DNA of 64,000 nt, taken from Terebella lapidaria. Lineage: Eukaryota > Annelida > Polychaeta > Terebellida > Terebellidae. The translations under genes were made by a program, and so were the position numbers. Shown piece by piece: positions 55,616 to 64,000 of the stretch. Within the stretch, counting starts at the first letter, position 1. The number at the start of each line of letters is the position of its first letter. The stretch covers positions 3,782,001 to 3,846,000 of the forward strand of contig OX424561.1 in the NCBI GenBank assembly GCA_949152475.1, written 5' to 3'. The notes under the pieces were generated by a model. That model ran no database searches. It saw only the letters and a list, made by a program, of their open reading frames with translations, and was not told the origin of the DNA.

Positions 55616-58111
55616 CTATACGTAAATATAACGAATATCATTTGGTAGGGAATTCCAAAGTGAGGGGCCGTCATAACTCAAACTGTTTTGGAATTGAACT
55701 TTTGATTTATTGATGGAAGGCTTATAAAGTGGGACATGGAGGAACAGTTTATCAGGACTGCCACGCCTCGTGTTCACTTTACATGTGTAGCGAGTTAGGT
55801 GAGCGTTGAAATAAGCAGGTAGTCCAGTGTGCAATGATTTCTAAATAATTGTTGCGGTTTTGAACTTTATTCTGTGCCTAATGGGCAATCAATGTAGTGA
55901 CCTGAGAACAGGGGTAATATGAGAGAATTTAGATGTGCGAGTGACAATGCGGGCCAAAGTATTCTGAACACATTGAAACTTATTCAAATCCCGACTGGAT
56001 AAAGACCTTTACAGTGAATTACAATAATCGAGTCTACTACTAACTAGTGCATTAGCCAATGTAATTGTAATGCTTTTCGATAGATGACGCCTGATCCTCA
56101 TTAAGTCACGAAGACCCACAAAACATGATTTACAAACAGACACAACCTGGTTGGAGAATGAAAAGTCAGAGTCAAAAACAACACCTAAGTTACGAGCCTT
56201 GTCTGTAGGACTGATTTCATTCCCAAGAACATCAACTGGAAAACAACCAGCCATCTTAGCCCTTTGAGACTTTGTACCAAACAGGATGAACTCAGATTTA
56301 TCTGGATTGAGCTTAAGCTCATTTGCATTCATCCAGTTCTGGACATCTTTAAGGCATTCCTGGAGCTTGATTAGAACCGTAGTACAATTAGTTTGTGTGA
56401 GTGGCATATAAAGCTGAGTATCATCAGCATAGAAATGGTAGTTAATCGTCTTATATGCTGAGATTATTTTATGTAGAGGTGTTGTGTACAGGGAAAACAA
56501 AATGGGACCAAGAACTGATCCCTGTGGAACACCAAATGTTATGTCTGTAGGCTCTAAGAGGATGTCGCCAACCTTAACTGATTGGACCCTACCAGACAAA
56601 TAGGACGAGAACCATTCGCGTGCAGTCCTACCAAATCCAAACCAGGATGATAGACACTCCAAGAGAACTGTACGGTCGATCGTGTCAAAAGCAGCCGAAA
56701 TATCAAGTAATACCAGAGCAGTCGGCATGCCTTTTGACAACGAAATGTGTATGTCATTCTTTATATTCAACAATGCGGTTTCTATTGAGTGACCGCTCTT
56801 GTAGGCAGACTGGAATGGGTTACCCAAATTGTTTTTATCCAAGTGATGTTTGATCTGGGATGCTACCACTCGTTCAACCAGTTTGGAGATGAAACAAAGA
56901 CCCGATACTGGGCGGTAGTTTTTCATCTTTTCCTTGGATAGCGAGGGATTTTTGAGCAGTGGAGTAATTACAGCCTGTTTTAAACTACTAGGCTTTAAAC
57001 CTTCTCTCATGGAGCAATTTACCAATTTAGTGATAGATGGTACCAAAATATCAACAAAATCTGGGGCCAAGGGTCTAGAATGCATGATTAAGTGGGAGAA
57101 TGAAGAATTTTTTCCGAATATGCTGTTCGGTTACAGGCTCGAAGTGATTGAACTTGGCAGGTGATATTTCTGGTGAAGTGGTCTGTGGAGGCTGATATGT
57201 GTAATTGTTTCGTATGCGTGTAATTTTGTCTGTGAAGAAAGAACCAAACATAGGAGTGTGCTAGGAGTGTGCCATCTCTGCCTTCGGGCAAAGTAGTCTG
57301 ATGTTTTCTACGCAAAATATTATTGAGTTCATTCCATAGTTTTTTTTCGGATCATCAGAATTGGTATTAATAATATCAATGTAATAATCACGTTTTGAAT
57401 TGTTTACGATTGAGTTGCATTTACTGATCTGTCGTCGTAGCTTCGATCTATTCAGCACAGATGGGATTTTTCTCCAAGTTCTTTCAAGCTGTGTGCGAGT
57501 TATCCAAACTGGAGTGGTTTTGTACATATGTTTCGTTTTTAGTGGTGCCTGAGCATCAGTTACAGAGGAAAAGCTATTCATATTTTGGTCATAGAGTTCA
57601 GTAACGTTGTCAGAAGGCGATGCAATGAAAGCAGTATTTTGCAGATCATGTTTTAGTTTTTCGTGATTAATCTTGTTATACTGACGAAATGTAATATATT
57701 TGCCAGACGGTTTTGGGGCTGAATCGATATCCAGTGTGCAACTGATGCAGAAATGGTCGCTTATACAACCCATCCTACACAAATTTTCCACTATGAAATC
57801 CGATGGGGTGATAAGTAAATCAAGAGTGTGGCCATGGATATGAGTAGGGAAGTTTATATGTTGAACAAAATTACAGGAATCAAGCATCAATTTGAAATCA
57901 CAACTGGTGTTTGAAACGGTATCAATGTTGATGTTGAAATAACCACTGATTATAGTTGAGGCAGACAGGGACGATATGAAACCAGAGAGGACATAAATTC
58001 TTCCAGGAAAACTGCAATACCAGAACCAGGGGGTCTGTAGATTGAAACAAAATTCAATGTGTTACCACGCCGTCGTACAGAAATGACAATGTTCTCAAAA
58101 GAACAAAAACT
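55616..58111 (-). pseudogene. CR1/L2-like LINE, 5' truncated and broken
   Basis: The minus strand encodes, in order, part of an endonuclease (SIYRPPGS near 58030; HTLDLLIT and SDHFCISC near 57820-57750), a linker, and reverse transcriptase in one 358-codon frame at 57085-56009. That frame shows NYRPVSGL, ALVLLDISAAFDTI, GVPQGSVLGPILF, YADDTQLY and LKLNPDKSE. The C-terminal part (SYDGPSLWNSLPNDIR near 55640) follows after several stops. The endonuclease N-terminus is missing and the frame shifts near 57.9 kb, so it cannot move itself. The 5' junction at about 58112-58125 lies inside the gypsy reverse transcriptase. Confidence 0.9.
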
Positions 58112-61100
58112 AGGTGCTTGTGAACTCCAGGGAGAGTCCGAGGGCTCAATGCATCCTAACCGCCACATTTTGTCAACCTCCTCGCCATTTATGAGTTGTT
58201 GAGTTTGAGAGATGTGGCGTTGTCGTTGGCGAATTTGCTCCGGAGTCAATCCGGTGCTGTACGTCTTGAGTTCGTCCGAGCTGTCCGTTCAGGCACATAA
58301 AATTGTCTCGGTCGCTCCAGTGCCAGTCCAGCTCTGTCTACCATGTCGCGTAAATACGGCGGCAAATTGCCATAGTGATTGGTGTCCGTCAGGTTTCGGC
58401 AAGGCACCCACAATACTATCCACAGGGCTTGCTATGACAACAGGATCCGACTGTGTCAAAGTTACATGTACACCTGTGTCCGTGGGGTTTACTACCATTA
58501 CTCTTACACAATTTCTGTTCAGTTTAGTTAAAGTACGCATGGAGCATGGAGGCACAGTGACTGCACGGCGTACAGCCATACACACAACGAAGTCTTTGTG
58601 CGCAAACAATATCTCCTTATTAACTTGAACAGTTCCTTTACCGTAATTAACAACGGCGCAAGTTTGGCGGAAGAAATTCATGCCCAAAATCATCTCATCA
58701 TGAATCACAGCCACACAAAATATCATCGTTATTTCTTTAGTTCCGACTCGTATAGCAAGATCCAGGAGTCCGTCAATGGGGCTGGAGTTACATTGGATCA
58801 CGGATGGTTGCAATTGCTTCGCGCAAGTAGATCTCGGCGAAGCATTCAGTTTTGTGCCCCCGAGTCTAGTACGGCTTTGAGGGTTCATTTACCCACACGT
58901 ACCAACAGTTTCCTACTCACATGGGTGGCTCGACTGTTAGAAATGATGAGCGGTTCATCAGAACTCGCCTGGGGAGGTAGTGGGAGCGTGCGTATTGCGG
59001 ATTTAGTTTCCGGTCCGCACGGGAAGGCGTGGAAACCTCCGTCATCCGATATCCACTCAATTTCGGATATACTGTCTGTTCCGGTTTCAGCAGCGGTGCA
59101 TGGTGACACCCCTTCGTGACAGTTGCTCCGCGGGGAATGTTGAGGCAATGGTTCCGACACCCCTTCGTGGAGCGATTCCTGAGTGGACGATGACGAGGCA
59201 CATTTAGCGCACACCCCTTCGGGAAGTGTAACCGCAGGTGGCGATGGCCCCAATCCGGCTGGTGCGGTCTCTATGGTCGCTGGTTTGACAATTGGAGTGG
59301 AGCTGAGAGCATTGCTCGTGTTTGTGGAGAACCTTGCTCCACAGTTCCTTCCTCCTCTAGTTTGACGACTTGTTCGCTGGTGCTTGAGTAGCCTGGGGTG
59401 GCTGTGTGCGACAGGTGGCTTGGCGTTAGGCGTCGCCTTGTTAGTCTGACCAACATTCCTTGGGGCACCTGGCCTGGGCATAAACGACTTCATACTGTTC
59501 CGTACTAGAATATCCTTAGACGGAAACAATGCATCCACCTGTGTCCGGGTTTCTTGCAAAAGAAACAGATCTCAGTCGACCTGGCGGTGTGTGATGATCT
59601 TCATGAGCCTGGGCTGTGGCTTGCAGCACAGAATACACTTTGTCCTCACCAAACTGTCCGGCTGCGTCACTAATAGTGCACTGGAATGCGTCCACTACCC
59701 ATTCACGCAAACAGGACGGCACTGAATGTTCGTCACATCCTTGAAATCCGGTAGTGATGCTATCGGTTGGATCGTTATATGCGGCTATCTGTTCGGGAGT
59801 TGACGCTTCCCAATCGCCAAGCTGTCCGATAGCACACGATACTTCTTTATTCGAATCTCCGTCTTCTAAGTAACCGGGGACCATTGTTTCAAGTCGGCGA
59901 GCACCGTGTTGTCGGTCTCGTTTAGTCTGTTGTTGTCGGCTTTCCGCTTTCAGAACAGCCGTAAGTGCGTCACTATATGAACTGGATGTTAGCACACATA
60001 GTCTATCCGCAATATAGTCGGCTTAACCATTGATGAATTGCGAAATCACAGTTCTTTGCTGAGATTCTGGGGTGACGTCATCGAACACCTGTTCCGCGAC
60101 GGCTTGCAGTCGCTGCATGTAATGTTCTGCTTCCTCCTTCCGCTCTCGTTTCAAGAACGGGAAGTCGTCGGCTCCCATCCTTCCAAGAGGCGGTGCCGGA
60201 ATTCTCACCATGGTGTACTGACTGGAATGATCAGTGCAAGTGCTTCGGCACGGCCGCGCAACGTACAGCGGAAGTTCGTAGTCTTGTTTAAGTCCGTATA
60301 CGTGAAGGCGGACGTAGACTGTTCGTAGCTATGAAGGTAATGTGACAGGTTGCCCTCCTTGAAAGTAGCGCGCCACTGGGCGGTCCTGCTGGTCGCCAAT
60401 GGTGGCGATTCGGTCGCGGGTTCTGTGGTTGCCGAGTCCCGATGTTTAACGTGAGTCCGACAGACGGAGTCGTGGGAGTCGTGGGAGTCTCTGCGGGGGA
60501 AGCGATGACGGTGGTTGGCGCATCCGAAGCGACGGCATGAGCCGTGGTTTGCCTGTACAGTGTCGGTACCTGTGGTACACCATCTGAGTGAGGTGGGTAT
60601 TGCGGCGGCACGTCAAAATATCTGGGGCTGCGGGTGAACACACTTGGACATACTGCTATTTCCAGTGTTTGGAGCTGCTATTCCAAGATTTTGTACGGGA
60701 ATACCGTAATTAGGCACCACTCCAACATGTGGTGCCTGTATTCCATATGCGGTTACTCCATGTGCTGGTATTCCATTCGCAAATGCGGCTACTCCAAGAT
60801 CGGACACTACTCCTTAACATAGTGGGATATATCCATCAGGAACAGTGGGCACCACGTGATTCGCTGGCTCGGCAGGGAGCTCAGGTCCGATGATGGTCAC
60901 CGGTGGCGGTGGATACATTTTGGCGCTCGTATCGGAGATCGGAACTCCGATGTCTTGTGGGATCAGCGTGCGCTGGTCGTCTCGGCGACTGTCTCGCTGA
61001 TCCGTGGGAGTCGTTCCTAGGGATGATCGGTCGGGTGCGAGTACGGTCGGCCTCAGGCGTGGGAGTGCTCTCCATGATGAGTCTCCTTCGGCTTGGCTGG

Positions 61101-61778
61101 TACCCTCTGGGCAGGTCTTCGGTCACGATAGGGTCGGCTGGTATTCTTGATTGGACCGTCAGGTTGCGCTCATGTCGAGTGAACATAGCTGTCAGCAGGC
61201 GTGACGCTAGGTGGCTGCAGCGTGGACTGACTTCACCTACGATGTCCGAGTCACCCAGCCACTGGTAGATTCGGGATCGGCTGGGCGGCTGCGTCACCAT
61301 GGATGTATTAAAGATCGTTGGTTGTACACTTACCGATCGTGGGAATGAGTCGGTGTCCAGTCTCTGTCTCGTGGTTGCAGGGTTCACTCGGGTCCGATCA
61401 CTGGGTTGCGACTGGGACAGTCTAGCCCGATACGACCTGGAATGAGCATCCAGGATGTCTTGTCACCGTGTGATGGGGCGACGACGGGTCTTCACCTAGT
61501 AGTTCAGCTACATAGTCTTCGGCGGCGATGTGGTCCGGTATATAGTCCTCTTCCGATAGTGACGGCTCAGTGCGATCACTGTATTCCAACACTTGGTGCC
61601 GTTCGTTCGGCGGCTGCACGTGGGAAAACCTCAGCGTATTGCTTATTGCAACCGAGCATGGTCGCGACGGCTGCTGGGCTGGCGGGACCAGGTTCATGGT
61701 CACTTCCTCATCGGACCGTTGTCCGGTGCGGGAGTTCGGCTGGTCGTAGGCTTTCACCTGTGTGTTCGGCATCTCCAT
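58112..61778 (-). pseudogene. Degraded gag and 5' pol of the old Ty3/gypsy element
   Basis: The first frame (61778-61422) starts close to the primer-binding site. Gag capsid-like sequence lies at 60399-60023 (RCTLRGRAEALA, EEAEHYMQRLQAVAE, ISQFING). A zinc knuckle CFFCKKPGHRWMHC lies near 59540-59585 in a frame different from its surroundings. The protease has VLDSGAQ just after a stop codon near 58868, while its second half (ILGMNFF) is in another frame near 58680. Reverse transcriptase begins EEVDKMWRLGCIEPSDSPWS near 58160 and is cut by the LINE. At least three frame changes and one internal stop make this a relic. A Gly/Ala/Val-rich imperfect repeat (AYGI, HVGV) marks 60807-60613. Confidence 0.85.
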
Positions 61779-61832
61779 CAGAATAGTCTCTAAGCCAAGA
61801 AATGGCCTTCGAAATCCTGGTCATGGCACCAA

Positions 61833-62414
61833 TGTGGCGAATCGGGTTCCTCAAGGCCCGATCAGCCCTATGACAGTGTATAGTGTTCGATAGTGTTGTG
61901 CTTTAATACACACAAACCAGTCGGAAATCAACGTATCCAATTTTATTGGGATGATTAATGAGTTGGGATGAGTCCGTTATCTAGTCTATCTAGTTAACAA
62001 TTCAACTAGTCTTCTTCACAAATATCACAGATGAATGCAACTCTTCTTTGATAATTTCAGTAATACGTTCGTATTCAGGGACTCTCTATGAACCAACTCA
62101 CAAAAGCGCGGGGCTTTCCTCAGGATGTCTGCAAGTTTCCCACTTCGTGGGGCAGAAGTTATGTGTGATTCGTCAGATGTGAGGTCATATGATGTTGAAG
62201 CCTGGAATTATGCTGATTGGCCGTGTGGTGCAGTGTCATGTTCTGAGCGCGTGATCTAGGATGGTGCGGTGCATGTTGTGCACGTGTTCGGGTGATGTCA
62301 GCTGTAAGTATGGACTTGTATTGATTCTATGACGTGTATGTGGAGTGAGAGAATATGTGATGGGACAGTCATCATATGTGATGGGACAGTTAGTGCAGTC
62401 ATAAATATTCTACA
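61833..62414 (-). repeat. 5' LTR of the broken Ty3/gypsy element
   Basis: 582 bp, TGTGGCGAATCGGGTTCC to AAATATTCTACA on the plus strand. A short duplication, ATATGTGATGGGACAGT, is present near 62352-62390 and absent from the other LTR. Confidence 0.9.
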
Positions 62415-63576
62415 CAATTTTAATAATCTGCGTATGAGCCCGTTATGCTGTTTTGGAGAGTATAAAAAATGCACTGGCACAGGATTATTGTTTCGTGTCT
62501 GTCATTGTAAGTGTAAATAGCATACAGATATATGGAATTTATAAATATAAACACCAATAGTAATGCATTGATGAAATGTATTGGAATGATCAGTGAGCAT
62601 TTACCTATTAGACTTCTACAAATTAGCCGGCTACATAGCGAAACGACTGAAAAAACAGAAATAAGTCATGTAAGTCATACATAATAGCTGCAGTATCCGT
62701 AAATATTTTCACAACTTACAACCGATGGGAAGCCAAAGTACTAGACGATATTTTTTTTTGCACGAGAGCACCCGCCTCTCAAATTGTAAACCAGCGGCCG
62801 GCAGTTCGATCTTCCCTGGAGGCTCCACTGTTTAGGGGTGGTTCGCGACAAAGAACAACTCTGGGAGTTCAACTCAATAATTGTATTGACGTGTAGAAAA
62901 TATCCTGCAATGATATATTTACAGATGATATAGATAAATGGAACATGGCATGTATTGAATTGTTACCAATATGCTTGAAGATCATATATGTACACTGGTG
63001 ATGATAATATGATTATGATCGATGAATGATAGCCCAGTGTTAGTAGCAACCTTACCACTGGTAAGCACAGTGTGCACGAGGTATGTCAGCGTAACCACGC
63101 TCTGTAGATACCGGCACTTAGAAAACGACAATAGTGCGCACAATGTACGTTATGATGAATGATCACGCAGTTCGCAGAATATCGAGTAATTGCACGGCTA
63201 CATGGTTTATTGGGTGGTTTTAGATATTAATGTTCATCTTTAGATACTGTCACCTGAGTTATACCCAGTTTAGAACTGAAGCCCAGAACGAAGAAAGTCG
63301 AACGAAACTGAGCAAACTTGACACTTGAACTGACACATGAACCACAGGATTCTTACTGCGCGACTCATAATACACACCAGATAGATTGCGAGAACCTTCA
63401 CCGTGAAATGATGAAATGACATGTATTAAATGAGCAATAAATAATACGATGGATGATGTTTGATTTTCCATCAAACATTTGAAATGACGAGTCAACATCA
63501 AATTCAAGATGGCGAAAGCGCTATATAAACAGCGACACGAAATGATTTTGACCCAAATTGATGAGATGATAATTTG
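62415..63576. other. No gene recognised
   Basis: This is AT-rich unique sequence apart from the SINE-like patch near 62.8 kb. Confidence 0.35.
62765..62835 (+). repeat. Possible tRNA-derived SINE remnant
   Basis: CAGTTCGATCTTCC resembles a polymerase III B box (GGTTCGANTCC), and the upstream GAGAGCACCCGCCTCTCA could be the anticodon-arm region. The acceptor stem and A box are not clear. It may be a chance match. Confidence 0.25.
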
Positions 63577-63635
63577 CCCCTGATGACGCCAGTGTGTCTT
63601 CGGATAAACTATTTGGTCGGGCTTTTTTTGCTTCT
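63577..63635 (+). repeat. Dispersed ~58-bp repeat, copy 1
   Basis: TGCCCCTGATGACGCCAGTG followed by GGATAAACTATTTGGTCGGG matches the copy at 63941-64000 with a few changes. Confidence 0.8.
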
Positions 63636-63940
63636 ATTGCAAAATGTTGTATTTTACGTTTGTTATTGACATCATCAAAATCTGACTGTATTTGTGGTAA
63701 TAGATTGATACTTACATCCATACCACTGAGTCGGTGTCACTGCTGGAGGACGTTAAATCTGTCCCCGACGATACCATCAACTCAGTAGCCTTCTGGCTTG
63801 TGAATAGGTACTAATGTACTTGTCATATATCTATTGCATGGTGTTTGTTTCAGATTTCTAAATTATTTTCATAGGTTGTTGGGCAGTTGTATACTAATTT
63901 CATCAGGTGTACAGTAGAAACAACTACATTTAACACAGTG

Positions 63941-64000
63941 TCTGCCCCTGATGATGCCAGTGTGTCTTTGGATAAACTATTTGGTCGGGCTTCGCTTCTA
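63941..64000 (+). repeat. Dispersed ~58-bp repeat, copy 2, cut by the window end
   Basis: TGCCCCTGATGATGCCAGTG and GGATAAACTATTTGGTCGGG repeat copy 1, 364 bp downstream in the same orientation. The period could indicate a longer tandem unit extending past the window, but the sequence between shows no matching partner here. Confidence 0.8.

Larger units (their letters stand above)
53435..62414 (-). mobile_element. Old, broken Ty3/gypsy element carrying LINE insertions
   Basis: LTRs at 53435-54037 and 61833-62414 flank gag, protease and the beginning of reverse transcriptase on the minus strand. CAAT occurs at both outer borders (53431-53434 and 62415-62418). The minus strand after the 5' LTR gives TTGGTGCCATGACCAGGAT, a likely primer-binding site. 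Most of pol after the first reverse-transcriptase motif is missing, and LINE sequence occupies 55.1-58.1 kb. Confidence 0.9.

Noticed and set aside
63582..63650. CTGATGA resembling the hammerhead ribozyme core
   Set aside because: No GAAA follows at a fitting distance, stem II would have only about three pairs, and stem III is not seen. The same holds for the copy at 63948.

Overview
The window is animal nuclear DNA. It holds interrupted genes with GT/AG introns, LTR and non-LTR retrotransposons, many short inverted-repeat DNA transposons and satellite arrays, and no bacterial gene organisation. Words such as TAGGCCTA and TACATGTA, and the density and type of the repeats, fit a marine invertebrate (amphioxus, echinoderm, hemichordate or mollusc). 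I cannot fix the species. Most of the 64 kb is repeat; host-type genes are few.

Layout. 1-2.46 kb: no gene seen. 2.46-7.76 kb: about 36 copies of a 148-bp satellite with a 9-unit, 1331-bp higher-order repeat, followed by a hairpin-rich dispersed repeat to 8.43 kb. 9.5-10.9 kb: first two exons of a minus-strand gene for a secreted or surface protein of unknown family. 11.1-20.3 kb: a Foldback-like element, a hAT-like fragment, then a long mosaic of ~133-bp tandem units full of nuclear-receptor-type sites (AGGTCAAAGGTCA, TCAAGGTCA), with nested copies and younger insertions. 20.6-22.0 kb: a Harbinger-like element with a hAT MITE inside. 22.3-23.15 kb: the nuclear-receptor-type array inverted, ending 260 bp before a gene.

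Genes. 23.4-25.5 kb holds a complete five-exon SLC16-like (monocarboxylate transporter) gene. 28.55-29.72 kb holds a single-exon EamA/SLC35G-like transporter on the minus strand. 43.8-45.5 kb (plus) and 45.86-46.93 kb (minus) are convergent genes with transposase-type sequence; the minus one is clearly P-element/THAP9-like and is damaged or incomplete. 48.6-48.96 kb holds the last two exons of a cysteine-rich EB-module gene.

Retroelements. 34.88-39.38 kb is an intact-looking Ty3/gypsy element (minus strand) with two LTRs identical by eye, a 5-bp target duplication and one uninterrupted 1307-codon gag-pol. 53.4-62.4 kb is an old, broken Ty3/gypsy element with diverged LTRs whose reverse transcriptase has been split by a CR1/L2-like LINE.

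A shared theme is families of elements that end in near-perfect hairpins and carry a tandem array of 120-150-bp units in the middle (2.3-8.4, 12.2-20.3 and 39.6-44.0 kb). Many insertions can be dated relative to each other because they split a recognisable host repeat and leave target duplications.
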